Assembly (NCBI GenBank): GCA_910589415.1
Contig: OU342630.1
Span: 47,462,012-47,526,011 of the forward strand
DNA length: 64,000 bases
Origin: Malachius bipustulatus
Taxonomy: Eukaryota; Arthropoda; Insecta; Coleoptera; Melyridae
Direction: 5' to 3'
Part shown: in pieces, positions 1 to 11,604 of the stretch
How positions within the stretch are numbered: position 1 is the stretch's first letter
Layout: the number at the start of each line of letters is the position of its first letter
Notes under the pieces: model-generated
Told to the model about the DNA's origin: nothing
Seen by the model: only the letters and a program-made list of their open reading frames with translations
The model's database searches: none
Translations under genes and position numbers: made by a program

Positions 1-95
1 AGATAGACCTGCCACTTTTGGGTTTTTTAGGCTTAGAAATAAGCCTACTATATGCTCACAAGATTTGAACATAACGATACGGGACACCCTGTATA
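1..95. mobile_element. right end of a foldback element cut by the window edge
   Basis: The stretch ends in GGGACACCCTGTATA, the inverted form of the TACAGGGTGTCCC tip carried by other foldbacks in this window. Its left partner would lie outside the window. Only the terminal motif supports the call. Confidence 0.4.
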
Positions 96-130
96 TGAGA
101 TGATTAAAGAGAATTAAATTTATCCGAATA

Positions 131-354
131 ACAGCGAATATTATAAAGGCTCATTAGGCTAACGGTCAGATTTCTGTGCTCGTTTTTGAAGCTAATATCG
201 ACGCCAAATGACTTTTATTAACATTTTTGTAATTATTGCTTTCATGTCAAGAATAGATAAATTTAAAAAATTTCCACTTAGACTCGATACCTTCTTCAGA
301 AATTGCCACAGAAATCTGCCCGTTAACTTAATGAGCCTTTATAATACCCGCTGT
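131..354. mobile_element. palindromic MITE, copy A of three (about 220 bp)
   Basis: The two ends are inverted repeats of about 45 bp, built around ATTATAAAGGCTCATTAGGC and its reverse complement. Related copies lie at 5416-5635 and 13611-13829. There is no coding capacity, so it must be mobilised in trans if it moves at all. Confidence 0.75.
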
Positions 355-455
355 AAGTGTGTTTACATAAAATCTAGTTGTTTCAAATTAATAATTATTG
401 TTATTTATAATTTTTGTAACATTCCTTAAGATAATAATAAATTTATATTCATTGG

Positions 456-1564
456 TATACAGGGTACCAATGGGAAAACGCATGGGGATCTTTGTGCTGA
501 TTAGCAATCTGAAAAAAACATCTAAGCTGACATTATTAGTTGTGAAAATATTGGAAAAAATACAAAATTTACAATTTTTGTTTTTATTTTTGTATTTAAT
601 CACCAATCAAGTTAGCCGTTTTTAACCAAAACATTATAGCACACTTTTCAACAAGGAATCCAAAAATAATTTTCGCGTTCTAGCTCTCTAAACTAATTTT
701 CTAAAGTAAACTTCATTTTTTAAGAGTGGTAAATTTTATTACTGCAGTGTTGTAAGTTCTTTTCTTCCAAAGATATGACCATTTTTGTAAAAAAAGGTGG
801 CAACACTCCACTGAACATGTGAATAAGTTCGGGCTAGATGGTATTGTTATTATTTTTATTTCCATAGCAACGAAGGCATTTGAATATTTTTATATTCCAA
901 GTTGAGCTTAGGCGGTTGCCAAACTTCAAATTTCATTCAGATTTAGGTATGGTATCAATTTCCAACATTCTCAATTCCTCTGTAAAGAGGTTTCCAATTA
1001 TATGGTATCCGTTCCAGACATTACAGTAACCTGAATTTTTCATTAATTTTTATCACGGTTATTGAAAAAAATACCTTTAAACTCGAATGAGGAAAACTCT
1101 GTAACTTGAAAACCAACCCTTGGATTAATTTTTTTTTGCAGCATATCTTAATCTTAATGGGCTCTATATCGCCCTGTATTCGGAGTGCGCTAGTTACTGA
1201 TCACTCTGTATAACACATCGAGTTATAATATTTTGAAAAAATCATGTATGACGTCCTTAAAAAAAGATAACTAACGATTTTTCGCCAGTGCTAGAGAGAT
1301 TTAAAAATTATTTTGTATTCCTTGTAGAAAAGTAATGTTAAAATAATGTTTCGGTTAAAAACTGCTAGCTTGATTGGTCATTTAATTTAAAAAAAAAATG
1401 CAAATTCTATATTTTTTCCAACATTTTGACAACTAATAATGGCAGAATTTTCACTAAGAAAAACGAAGAATTTATTTCAGATTACTAATCAACACAAAAA
1501 TCCTCAACTTTGCCCCAGTTCTGAGATCCCCATCAATTTTCTCTAAAAATGGCACCCTGTATAG
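456..1564. mobile_element. foldback element, about 1.1 kb, tips TATACAGGGT
   Basis: The left arm (TATACAGGGTACC, then GATCTTTGTGCTGATTAG and CATTATTAGTTGT) is matched in reverse complement near 1340-1564 (CTAATCAACACAAAAATCC, GGCACCCTGTATA). The arms are diverged and about 250-350 bp long, flanking an AT-rich centre. TA sits at both tips, as expected for Tc1/mariner-like target choice. No open frame of note is present. Confidence 0.75.
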
Positions 1565-1812
1565 TATACACTTTTGTCGTAGAACAAAATACAGATGTCA
1601 CATTGTAACATCTATATTTTGTATAAATGTTACCTTGTCAGGTTTCAGCATAAATACTTAATCAAAAAAATAATTTCCACAATTTTCAGACATTTTAATT
1701 TTCCACATTTCTACCTTGACAGCTTCGTTTATAGCATCAAGCGATGCATCAAGTCTACGTAGCTTGCAATTAACGGTTTATTACTTGCAAAGAGCTCTTC
1801 CTAAATGTTACC
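1565..1812. other. spacer between two foldbacks
   Basis: AT-rich sequence in which no exon, element end or RNA gene was recognised. It lies 3' of the last visible exon of the CUB gene and is probably intronic or flanking. Confidence 0.3.
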
Positions 1813-2800
1813 TATACAGGGTTATGCAAATTTCATGGTGCCAGTATTGGGATATCCTTCCTAAACCATACAGGGTTGCTTAAATTAGAGAAAAGTTGCG
1901 CTATTTTGTGGCCATCTCGAATCAGTCAAAACATGCAAGATATCTGTGACCGTTCCTGAAATATCCTGAAAAACCTGAAAAATCGAGAAATCTTATTTTT
2001 TCCATATCTTTCTTGCCATTGGAAATTAATGAATAATTTTTCGTAGGCTTACATAAGCCGTTATGAGCTATTCATCTGACGTTTCAAAAAATTTCAAAGC
2101 CGACTAGATCCCAGAGTTTTCATAGTCAACTTTCGTTTTTCTTATGGCCGCCATATTATTTTTTTATGTCGTTCGATAAAAAAAATAATGTAAATAAAAA
2201 ATTAATAAATAAAAAAAATGGAAAATTTTTATTCTTCTTTTTTCAAAGAAAAACAGAAAGTTTTTAACTGAAATAGGTCAATATGAAGTCATACTGCTTA
2301 CCTTATAGTTTGTTAATTTCTCTATGATATTCGATCTAAAAAATTGTCTTTTTTTAGAAAAAAAAAGAACAAAAATTTTTTAAATTTATTTTTTGAAATT
2401 TATTAGTTTTTGGTTTCCATTATTTATTTCTTATCGAACGACATAAAAAAATAATATGGCGGCCGTAAGAAAAACGAAAGTTGGCTATGTAAACTCTGGG
2501 ATCTAGTCGGCTTTGAAAATTTTTGAAACGTCAGATGAATAGCTCATAACGGCTTATGTAAGCCTACGAAAAATTATTTATTAATTTCCAATGGCAAGAA
2601 AGATATGGCAAAAATAAGATTTCATGATTTTTAATTTTTTTCAGGATATTTCAGGAGCAGTCACAGATATCTTGTATGTCTTGACGGATTCGATATGCCC
2701 ACAAAATAGCGCAACTTTTCTCTAATTCAAGCAACCCTGTATCTCTTATGGTTTATGATATCCCAATACTGGCACCATGAAATTTGCATAACCCTGTATA
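1813..2800. mobile_element. foldback element, about 1.0 kb, long nearly perfect arms
   Basis: The ends TATACAGGGTTATGCAAATT and AATTTGCATAACCCTGTATA are exact reverse complements, and the arms pair for roughly 350-400 bp each (for example CTAGATCCCAGAGTTTTCAT against its inverse near 2495). The centre is an A/T-rich loop. TA flanks both tips. The inner arm sequence recurs in the element at 32563-33586, which has different tips. Confidence 0.9.
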
Positions 2801-2930
2801 CATATAGTTTTCCTAATGGAAATAATAAAATGCACCAGTTACCTACATGAAAAAAGAACTTGCATTCAAATAATTTATAAGACTGAAAATGGACCGTGAA
2901 ACAGCAATTATTTTTGTTTTACTTATTCTC

Positions 2931-2994
2931 TTATACTATATTATATTTATACTTATATTATATTTATATTTATATTATATTATACTTATATTAT
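2931..2994. repeat. TTATA-type low-complexity array
   Basis: An imperfect array of TTATATT, TTATACT and similar units just downstream of the splice donor of exon 5 of the CUB gene. It is a simple repeat with no further function visible. Confidence 0.8.
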
Positions 2995-3016
2995 GGTATC
3001 CTATAGTATAACTCAC

Positions 3017-3142
3017 CTTTATATTGAGCACTGCAAGGAATCTGAGTGATTCTCATTTTCCAAGTCCTGGAAAATGAGGGCCCACTAGTAACCACGGAAA
3101 GGGTCAGAGGGGTGGTGGTTCCTAAACCGGACTCAACATACA
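3017..3142 (-). CDS. CUB-domain protein, exon 5 (end of CUB domain)
   Basis: The acceptor TTTGCAG precedes TGTATGTTGAG, which completes the split methionine codon to give MYVESGLG, then LTLSVVTSGPSFSRTWKMR and ITQIPC. This is the expected C-terminal strand of the CUB domain (VVTSG-x-S-F-x-R-x-W-K, then I-x-Q-I-x-C). It ends at a GTGAGT donor (3011-3016), so at least one further exon must follow beyond the window start. The exon lies about 4.1 kb from exon 4, with a dead mariner, a MITE and other intronic DNA between. Confidence 0.88.
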
Positions 3143-3786
3143 CTGCAAATTTAAATATGAATGTACATAAAAAGAGACGAATGTCTATAATAATAGTTTA
3201 CTATTAATTTTATTATTAATTGACATCGATATAGTTGTAGCCGTTTATTTATTTTTATAATTAATTCCTTGTGGCTTGTGAGTTCTTCGTCTCTAATGAA
3301 ATTGTATATTGGATTGTTTGTGAATTAATTGGATATTATACATTGAGTTTTGTTTAAAAAAATTTAGCAAAATTATGTGATTATTAAATGTTCATAAACA
3401 GCTGAGCTGTGATTGTTTAAAAGGACTTACTTGGCTTCCATTGGACGTAAAGCGTTCTTCTTGTTTTAAAATTCTTGTCTTTGAACCAGCCTTCCAATGT
3501 ATTTTTTTTTGTTTAATCTAACTTTCAAAATAATAAAGATATTCTATTTGTTTATACACGGTGTTTGCAGGGTCAGCCTGCAGGTTACACTGCATGGACA
3601 GCCAAAATCGAACGTTATGTATAAAACGTATTTTAACTTGTGTAAATTCTTGGCAACTAAAAAAATGTAAAATTTTATTTTTTTTGTTTTATGCTTGACA
3701 TACGATTTTGCACATGACATTTCATTTAGGCTGGCCAGTTACCCCTAATACCATGTATACGAAAAATAAAGCCAACATATCATGTA
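3143..3786. other. intron 4 of the CUB gene, left part
   Basis: AT-rich sequence between exon 5 and the mariner element. No conserved coding stretch or clear repeat end was recognised. Confidence 0.5.
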
Positions 3787-5095
3787 TAGGGTGGGCCATC
3801 TAGCGGTTGCATTTTGAACCACTAGTTCTTTGAAGTATATAATGTTAAATGTCATTACGACTTGACAGATTGTTAGTTGAAAGTCTGAAGTTTACGAAAT
3901 GGTGCTCTATATGCTTGAAGAAAACTGGGATATATTGAAAACTTACTTCCAAATTGGTGAGTCTTCTACCCAAAACTGTAAGAAATTTACAAAAAAAAAT
4001 GAGCAAAAATCGAGTGTCTCCACGTCAAGTTGTGGACAATTTCATGAAGCGAGCTCGTGCAACTGGTTCGTTGGTTGCCGAAACAACTCGTTTCCGCTAT
4101 TGTTCAGTGCGTAGACCCGAAAATATTGCTGTTGTTGCACATAATGTGGCCGAACATCCATCAACATCAACTCGTCATCGTTCACAAGAAATGAACATTT
4201 CTCGAACTTCTGGGCGGCGAATTTTGCATAAGGACCTCGGTATGCACACTTACAAGGTTCAATTAATCCAACAACTGAAGCCTCATGACCACTGATGCGT
4301 TTTCGGTTGGCGCAATGGGCTGAAGATCAATTGGCCGAAGATGGGCGTTTTTACCGAAAAATCATCTTTTCAGATGAGGCTCATTTCCACCTCGGAGGCT
4401 ATGTCAATAAACAAAATTGTCGCATCTGGGGCTCGGAAAATCCATACGTCACCATTGAAAAGCCAAAAGCCGCACCCACAACGAGTCACGGTTTGGTGCG
4501 GATTTTGGACTGGCGGCATCATTGGCCCGTTTTTCTTCGAAAACGATGAAGGAGCATCCGTTACGGTCAATGGCGAGCGTTACCGTGCCATGCTCAATTA
4601 ATTTTTGTTTCCAAGAGTTGAAGAGAATGACATGGACGATATTTGGTTTCAACAGGATGGCGCAACTTGCCACACAGCCAACGCAACAATCGAACTTTTG
4701 GGTACCGTTTTCGAAAACCGAATAATCAGCCGAAATTCTGATGTCAATTGGCCACCTCGGAGCTGCGATTTGAGTCCCTTGGACTATTTTTTGTGGGGAG
4801 CCGTTAAGGACAAATGTTACGCAAATCATCCAGAGCCGACTGAGGCTTTGAAACATGAAATCAAAGTTGCCATTCATGAGATTTAAGCCCGAACAATCGA
4901 AAATGTATTGAAAAATTGGGCTGATCGGATGGGATATTGTCGGGCCAGCCGTGGCATAGCCATTTAAATGAAATTGTGTTTCATTCATAAATTTTAATGT
5001 CCAGTATTTCTAATAAAGCCGGAAATTTGAAAAATATTCACTAGGTTCGTTTTTATTCAATTTTCAAAATGCAACTTTTATATGACCCACCCAGT
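3787..5095 (+). mobile_element. mariner element with DD41D-type transposase remnant, about 1.3 kb
   Basis: The left end (TAGGGTGGGCCAT, then GGTTGCATTTTGAA) is matched by the inverted right end (TTCAAAATGCAACTTTTATA, then GACCCACCCAG), giving imperfect inverted repeats of about 32 bp. The length of about 1.3 kb is usual for mariner. It lies in intron 4 of the CUB gene on the opposite strand. The transposase is broken, so the copy is not autonomous. Confidence 0.85.
3899..4990 (+). pseudogene. mariner transposase, DD41D type, frameshifted
   Basis: Fragments in two frames read as one mariner transposase. The N-terminal part (3899-4295) contains ENWDILKTYFQIGES and the helix-turn-helix region. 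The catalytic part contains IIFSDEAHFHLGG (first Asp codon 4373), WFQQDGATCHTA (second Asp 4656) and SPLDYFLWG (third Asp 4782). Forty-one residues lie between the second and third Asp, the spacing of the DD41D (rosa-like) group. Frame changes occur near 3985, 4290, 4480 and 4955, and in-frame stops lie at 4599-4601 and 4884-4886. The natural end is probably the stop at 4988-4990. It is a fossil that cannot make active protein. Confidence 0.88.
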
Positions 5096-5415
5096 AGATG
5101 TGGTCGAAGTGTCACTTTTTGCTGGATATATAAATAGGATTTTACGAAAACTATTGCACCTACTACAGCGTCCATCTTTGGACACTTTTTAAGCTTTGGA
5201 AAAATCATGTTATACAGATTATTAGAATGATATTAAATTTTGTCAAAGATATTACAAAAACAATAAGCGTTCAGTTTTCAAGTTTTTTTTTTTTAATTGA
5301 TTTTTAATTTGTTGACCGATCTTAATTTAGTTTCAGTTTGTAGGTATTTTTTACGCACAAATCTCACATGCTATATTTTTCAACAAAAAAGCCGATGTCT
5401 ATATTTATACCAGTA

Positions 5416-5635
5416 GCAGTGGGTATTATAAAGGCCCATTCGCCTAACAGGCAGATTTTTGTGGCCGTTTCTGAAGAAGGTATCGAATTTAGGTGGGAAA
5501 TGTTTCAATTTATCTATTCTAGATCTGAAAATGACTACAAAAATGTTAAAAAAAATTGTTTGACGTCAATATTAGCTTTAAAAACCGTCACAGAAATCTG
5601 CCCGTTAACTTAATGAGCCTTTATAATACCCACTG
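5416..5635. mobile_element. palindromic MITE, copy B
   Basis: The inverted ends GGGTATTATAAAGGCCCATT and AATGAGCCTTTATAATACCC match copy A (131-354) and copy C (13611-13829). The centre differs moderately from copies A and C. It lies in intron 4 of the CUB gene. Confidence 0.75.
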
Positions 5636-7264
5636 TCAGTATAATAACAGCGCTTATTACATAATATGGAGCTCTCTTTATGTGCCAGTACTCTATGAAA
5701 CTCTGGTAAATTCCCTCTGGATTATGATATAATGAGAATGTCCACTTTATTACTCCATTTTCAGGCCGATAATGAAGTACAAGAGAGCAAAAGAATCGCT
5801 CAGATAATACGTAATGTTTTCTCTAATCAGATTAGGCGGGTCCTTCTTAAGAACAAACGTATTTCCGTTTCAGGCCAGTTTTATTGATAAGAACATCTCT
5901 CACAGTCTCTCCAATTCCAACATCACCTCTGATTGATACAGTCAAGTCAAGTTCCACTACTCTGGTGAGCTTAATCAGTGACGTTTTCTTTTTCACGGTT
6001 GGTTTGATTTATTTCCCTTTAAGAAGTAGGTACACATTTCCATTATCTGCTCATTTCGCTTTATTGCAAGTATTTTTTTAAGTTTGCTGTTTTATGATGT
6101 CGCTTGTCCTAAGTTAATTTTTTTAGCTTTTTTTTTTTAAATATCATTTTTTATCTAATTTTTAGCGTAAATTTTAACTTTTATAGTAACTATAGGATTG
6201 ATCTTATTACCTTTGGGAAACTGCTGATTCTGCTGCACTGCAGAAAAATATGATGCCATAGTAGCTCTATTAATTATGACGTACTTACTTTCGTTTTATG
6301 CTCATTATAGTTAGTTAGAACATTGTGACAGCTGCTTAAAAGGCAGAATGTAATGTTCGCTTTTAACTGGAATAATGGAAGCAATCCAAAGAGATAGCGG
6401 GGAAGATTCTATTTTATATTGATAACTACAATAACTATTAATAAGTAGGAGATAACAAAAAACTAATTTTTTCCTTTTGTCGGCTCCCTGATGAATTACT
6501 CACTGGAGTGTTCATTCGCTATTTCCGAGATACTTCATATGTGCTAAATGCTTAAGGACAGGAACATTTCCGGGAATTTAACCAGTCTGTCTATGATACG
6601 AGAGCTTGTTCGGATATAAAAACTACCCAAAGACTCTGCAACTCTGGGAAAAATTATACCTACAGCTGGATTCCCATTTCAGCTTTCTTTATATAGTGTG
6701 TCTAGATGTAGGTATTTTCCTTATTACAGTTCAATAATAATTATTGATATAGGTACAACATAAGGTAATTGAGAAAAATTAAAATGCGAATAAGGTAGGA
6801 GTAAAAACATTAACTGCGTTGCTGGTTAGTCATCAAGTAGTTCCCAAACGTAATTTTAAATGCCCTAAAAATCCATCGCAAGAAAATATCCAGGCAGGTT
6901 ATTAAATAAACGTTACAGGATTATATTATTCAAAAAAGCTTCCAAACATTGCCAAGCGGCGTCTTTTGTCTATATAATATATTCTATCACGAGAGTGAAT
7001 ATTAGAACGCCAGGGGAACAAGTTTTTGTTTCAAAGAGGGTGTGCCATAAGATAAAATTAGATTTTACAAAATCTGTCGCAGGAATATATTGGGGAATTC
7101 GGAATATTGTAACAATTCTAGGGAAGCTATAGAAGGAGACATGGCGTAATCAATCGATTTTTCAAGACTTGCGATACTACAATTATTAATTAACTGTATG
7201 ATTTTTGTAGGTACATCATTAATTCTTTTGTTACTGTATGATACCTATGACCAGAAAAACTTAC
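5636..7264. other. intron 4 of the CUB gene, right part
   Basis: AT-rich sequence with no recognisable element ends. A minus-strand open stretch around 5860-5990 was considered as a CUB exon and rejected, because the true exon 5 lies at 3017-3142. Confidence 0.5.
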
Positions 7265-7392
7265 TGTGGTTTCCGGCACTGTTGCCACATATTGGTGGGA
7301 CTGGGTTTCCTCCTGACACAATAAATTGATCGTTATCACAAATATGATTGGTTGGTTCTGGATTCATGATTGTCAGTTGATCAAAGTCTAAC
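7265..7392 (-). CDS. CUB-domain protein, exon 4 (middle of CUB domain)
   Basis: Acceptor ATTCCAG and donor GTAAG bound a frame reading LDFDQLTIMNPEPTNHIC, then DQFIVSGG and PPICGNSAGNH. These are hallmark segments of the insect secreted CUB family (R-L-D-F, P-x-P-T-N-H-I-C, D-x-F-x-V-S-G-G, C-G-x-x-x-G-x-H). The two cysteines probably pair. The exon ends in phase 1, which exon 5 completes to methionine. Confidence 0.9.
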
Positions 7393-7581
7393 CTGGAATC
7401 ATAAAAACACATTTATTCCTATTGCTGAAGTTATAAAATGTACTTTTTCAATAAGAAGATCATTTGTTTATATTTTGTGGTTAACTATACTCAAATCATT
7501 TATGCATTATTGTTGTTTACTATTATTCAGACAATTATTATTGGTCATTATAGCCCAGCCATTATGTACCTACTTTTAACC

Positions 7582-7831
7582 TAGGAAAAATTTCGTTGTC
7601 GATCTTTCTTGTTCTTCCGACGTGCGCAACAGTCAGCCATTTTGAATTTTATGAAAATAGTTTCGCTTAACAATTTTTATCAGAAAAATTTTGAGCGGTC
7701 GAGTTATTAAAGAAAAACAATTATTTTTCATAAAATTCAGCTCACCTCGAATCTGGTCACCATTTTGAATTTAGATTACCACCCTCCCTAATGGGTAGGT
7801 ACAACAAGAAAGATCTACAATGGAATTTTTC
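7582..7831. mobile_element. small inverted-repeat element in intron 3
   Basis: GATCTTTCTTGTT near 7599 is inverted as AACAAGAAAGATC near 7803, with flanking A/T tracts also matching. Inner segments around CATTTTGAATTTTATGAAAA (7639) and TTTTCATAAAATTCAG (7725) are inverted too. It is a diverged MITE-like palindrome with no coding content. Confidence 0.5.
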
Positions 7832-8077
7832 TTATTTGCTGGATTTTTTGGACATAATGACTGGACTATCATGACAATTTGTAATATTGTTGAATTTCTC
7901 ATTGAATTTCCAACCAGGAAGTATTTTGTCCTTAACATTTCAAGGGATTTAAGAGTGTTATTACCTGTTGCAGTTATTATAGGTAAGAAAATATTCACTT
8001 ATGATAATTGTTTCGTGAGCATAAAACCCATTTTTACATGAACATAGAAAGCAAAAAATAAGAAAATAATTGCTAAC

Positions 8078-8213
8078 CTGAATTGACAAATATCAGGAGT
8101 TGATTTCATGACTGTCAGTTGACAGGATCCTGTGCCATCGTAAGGTTGTGGATATCCAGTATTTGTGAAATAAGTTCCATTTTCAAAAACAGTAGAACCA
8201 CATGAAAGAATGA
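8078..8213 (-). CDS. CUB-domain protein, exon 3 (start of CUB domain)
   Basis: The acceptor reads TTTATTCCAG and the donor GTTAG. Translation gives LSCGSTVFENGTYFTNTGYP, then the core GSCQLTV and DICQFR. This is the CUB start: a cysteine, the TYFTNTGYP strand and loop (equivalent to the usual Y-x-N-P-G-Y-P), then a second and third cysteine. One N-glycosylation sequon (NGT) is visible. Phase enters as 1 and leaves as 2, matching exon 4, which completes an arginine codon. Confidence 0.9.
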
Positions 8214-8272
8214 CTGGAATAAATCAAATAATTATATTTCATAAAAAAATCATTTAACAGAATTAGGTATTA

Positions 8273-8483
8273 AGCTGGGTTTATACACCTTCGTTTAACC
8301 ATAACTTTAGCATTAAGCCGTTAAGGTTAAGTTCAAGTACAGCATTCCAGTATTAGCGTTTACACAAATTTAGCTTTAGTTTTTAGCCGTTGCACTAAGA
8401 TTTAGCGACCTTGAAAGTTCCCAACTTTCAATTTAGCCGTAATTTAGCTTTAATTTTAGCCGTAACGTCGATGTTCATACGTC

Positions 8484-8528
<45 letters not shown>

Positions 8529-8900
8529 TCACTCATAAAACTTGAATTAATTAATTTATGACGAAAGACTGAATTTTTTCTAATTCTCTCTCCGTTTATT
8601 AATTTTTTGAACCATTCAAGATTTCAGTACTGTTGCTTAAATTTAAATTTCTTTAAATTCTTTAAATTTTCTAATTTGAAATTCACAACAAGAATTTTCT
8701 GTATTACGCCAATTCAGCTGTTGTTCAGAATTGACATCGACATAATCTCAACTTTGTCAATAATGTCAATTATGAACTAGTTGTATATTAACCTCAAAAC
8801 GTATTTGTATAAACACCAAATTAATGCTAATGCAAAAACTAAATTACTTTTAAAATTGCGGCTAAAACTACTGCAAAATTAAAGTTGTATAAACCCAGCT
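8273..8900. mobile_element. PIF/Harbinger-like MITE, about 630 bp, TTA target duplication
   Basis: The ends AGCTGGGTTTATAC and GTATAAACCCAGCT are exact reverse complements of 14 bp. TTA flanks both sides (8270-8272 and 8901-8903). A 3-bp TTA duplication is the usual mark of PIF/Harbinger insertions. The interior repeats TTTAGC and TAGCCGT motifs and contains an AAT microsatellite. It lies in intron 2 of the CUB gene and has no transposase. Confidence 0.75.
8484..8526. repeat. (AAT)n microsatellite
   Basis: About fourteen uninterrupted trinucleotide units inside the Harbinger-like MITE. Confidence 0.95.
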
Positions 8901-9608
8901 TTAGATAGAACTATTAAATTAAATATCTCTATCAGGCTGAATTCCCCCATTGGTCGTACTCCGATTTGACAGTGTAGATAAACAATTTTGTCAATAGATA
9001 ATAGTCTAAATCATCTTTGATTGTTTTCAGAAGGTCGTAACTTATTGAGATTTAACTCTTGAAGAGACCTTTCAGAAACTTCTACAGCAGTACGAATTTA
9101 CTTGGAAACAAAAGTTTAGACCTGTCAAGTGCCTTAGTTTTGTTAAGGCTGCTAACTTACATTACCTTTTTATTTCGTTGTCACACTCTTCTATAAGTTA
9201 TTGTGATAATTTTTAAAATGTCACCAAAAATCTTGATGTGATATTTCTTTTTTTATAAAAGTCTAACGCCCAATTTTACAAACGACTTATTTAATTATTT
9301 TCTAGCTATTTTTATGGACGAGAACGCTATTTCATATGTGAATTCGGGCATTAGTATTTAACTGAATTTACAGAGCCTCAGAATTCCCGAGAAAAGAATC
9401 TGCTACACTTTCCCGATAAAGACGTAATTCATCTCAAAATCACGCTGAAAGGGAAATATAAAAATAACCTGCAGTTGACAGTCGACGTTTCAACACCTGA
9501 GAGAAAATTTAATTGCTTCGGAGGCAATGAAAGAATTCAAATTCAGATAATTATAGTAGGTAGGCAAGAATATTAGAGCCTATTACATAAGGATTTTCCA
9601 AGACTCAC
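8901..9608. other. intron 2 of the CUB gene, right part
   Basis: Unremarkable AT-rich intronic sequence next to the splice donor of exon 2. No repeat ends or coding motifs were recognised. Confidence 0.45.
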
Positions 9609-9761
9609 AAAGACAGCACGTTCCGTAGCCTTGGGCACAGGGTCCATTAGCGGTGCCTCCACGTTGGGAACACTCAGACGGGGCCAAGCATGTGCCGACG
9701 TCACCAGTAGCGCCTTTGCATTCTTGATTGCTGAATTGAACGAACGTGAACAGCGACAAAA
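9609..9761 (-). CDS. CUB-domain protein, exon 2 (six-cysteine clip-like motif)
   Basis: The exon follows an acceptor with a T-rich tract and TTTCATAG, and ends at the donor GTGAGT (9603-9608). It encodes a phenylalanine-rich start (FTFVQFSN) and six cysteines in the pattern seen in NQEC, GTC, SEC, GPC and YGTCC, with the glycine-rich GGTANG between. This spacing is typical of the N-terminal disulphide-rich module that precedes the CUB domain in insect CUB proteins and resembles a clip domain. Six cysteines probably form three bridges. It begins by completing a phase 1 codon and leaves phase 1 at its end, matching both neighbours. Confidence 0.88.
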
Positions 9762-10091
9762 CTATGAAAAAAAGTTTGTATTAATTATTATTATGATTAA
9801 GCGCGTCCAGATTAAACTCCAACTGTCAAAATGATATTCGATTTTATTGGACAATTTAAAAATATTATAATATACAAGGTATCCTTGTTAAAATAACGGA
9901 GTACTGCTCGACAAGAATATCTTGGCGGTTGTTAAAGGAGAGAGAGGTCCTAGAACGAGACAGAAAATCACCCCACCACCTTATCTGTTTTAGTACATTC
10001 CATATAATAAATTTTGAACAATGTTTTGACATTGATACTTGACGTTTATTATGTTTGTGACAGTTAATTATTGCAAACGTAGTGCAAGCTT

Positions 10092-11362
10092 TTGAAATGG
10101 CAAATTTTAAAAGCTAAGTTGCTAATAAAACCCTTTCCGGTCAAAGCCGTGAAATTATTAATAACGTTTATAAATATTTTCTTGGTGAATCTAAAAATAC
10201 TTGGTCCTATTTTACCAATTAATCAAGTTCAAAAACGGGTTGCTGCTACGACAGGCATTAGTGAACGGACTGTTCAAAGGATAGTGGTGGAAACAAGCAG
10301 AATCATCGATGGACAAACGGATAAATTTACTTCTCCTGGTAATAAAAAGAACTAAATTAGCAACAAAAACCAACTTGGATGACTTTGATCAATGTTTACT
10401 GCGTCGAATTATACACAATTTTCATACAACCGAAAAAATTACTCCGACGCTCAACAGGATCACTGCAAAATTTACAAAAGATAACGAGAAAATGGATCAG
10501 GGAAAAGTGTCAGAAAGGTTATCCATAAACTGGGCTTTCGGTGGAGAAAAACAAGAACTAATAGAACAATTTTGATGGAAAAGCAAGCAGTGTGATATTT
10601 GCATCTTAAGTTTCTTAGAAGGATGAGAAATTATAGAGTCGAAGGTAGAAATATAGTGTACATGGATGAAACGTATATCCGTTCTTCTCATGCTCATCAA
10701 AAAGCGTGAAGCGACAGCAGTAGAGAAGTTTTGTCGCAACCCGCCTCCAAAGGACAACGGATCGTAATCATTCACGCGGGTGGAGAAACTGGTTTTATTC
10801 CTAATGCTTATACGTGCGATTTAAGTCGAAGACGAAAAGTGGAGACTATCACGACGATATGAATTATTCCAACTACAAAAAATGGATGGAGACCAAGTTT
10901 ATTCCAAATTTACCGCCTCACAGCGTACTTGTGATTGACAACGCGCCATATCATAATGTGCAGTTAGATAAACCATCTAACTCTGCTTCAAGAAAATCAG
11001 ATATGCAGCAGTGGTTACAACAAAAGCAAATACCATTTAATACGGATTTTCATAAATCAGAATTGTATGACCTCATGAAATCGAATAAGCCGAATTTCAA
11101 AACCTACGAAATTGATGAAATTATGAGAAGACATGATGTTTTGCGACTGCCTCCTTACCACCCAGATCTCAATCCTATCGAGTTGGTTTGGGCGGATATG
11201 AAGCACTATACGGCTGAGCAGTGGAATGCCAAGTGTGATCATTCAACCAACAAAAAAATTTATAGTGGGGGATCTAATTATTCAACTGGGAGGCATTAAC
11301 GACGATGAAGATATAATGATAGTGACGAAGAGAACTATTCTGATAGTGATAGTGATAATTAA
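10092..11362 (+). pseudogene. DDE transposase of the IS630/Tc1 superfamily with long D-E spacing
   Basis: An N-terminal helix-turn-helix is visible near 10230-10290 (ISERTVQRIVVE). The first catalytic Asp is in VYMDETYI (codon 10665), the second in LVIDNAPYHN (10937) and the catalytic Glu in LNPIELVWADMK (11180). Eighty residues separate the second Asp and the Glu, far more than the 34 of classical Tc1, because of an insert rich in Lys, Asn and Ser. An acidic Ser/Asp-rich tail ends at the stop 11360-11362. There are several frame changes, and a stop lies just after the first Asp region. It resembles known long-spacing groups within IS630/Tc1/mariner; the exact group needs alignment. Confidence 0.85.
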
Positions 11363-11458
11363 ATATATTTTATGATGATAGTAATAATTAAATAATTCTA
11401 GTTCATAATAAAATTTAAATGTCAAGTATCAACATTTTACAAAATTTATTACATAGAC

Positions 11459-11604
11459 GCCCGTATTCACAAACGATAATTTCCTAAATAATTACGTAAT
11501 CAATTATCCCCATCTCATTCTATTGCAAAAAAACTGCATATCTCCATCTCACTCATTTAAATAATACGTAATTATTTAGGAAATTATCGTTTGTGAATAC
11601 GGGC
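11459..11604. mobile_element. 146-bp MITE nested in the Tc1-like transposon
   Basis: The ends GCCCGTATTCACAAACGATA and TATCGTTTGTGAATACGGGC are exact inverses, and the inverted match extends about 40 bp (through TTTCCTAAATAATTACGTA). It sits between the transposase tail and the right terminal repeat of the larger element. Confidence 0.85.

Noticed and set aside
4449..4988. 179-residue minus-strand frame
   Set aside because: It is antisense to the mariner transposase, whose motifs are on the plus strand.
5860..5995. Minus-strand open stretch reading GDVGIGETVRDVL as the next CUB exon
   Set aside because: It resembled the DVG segment of CUB proteins, but it has no good acceptor in the right phase. 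The exon at 3017-3142 matches the expected motif and phase fully.
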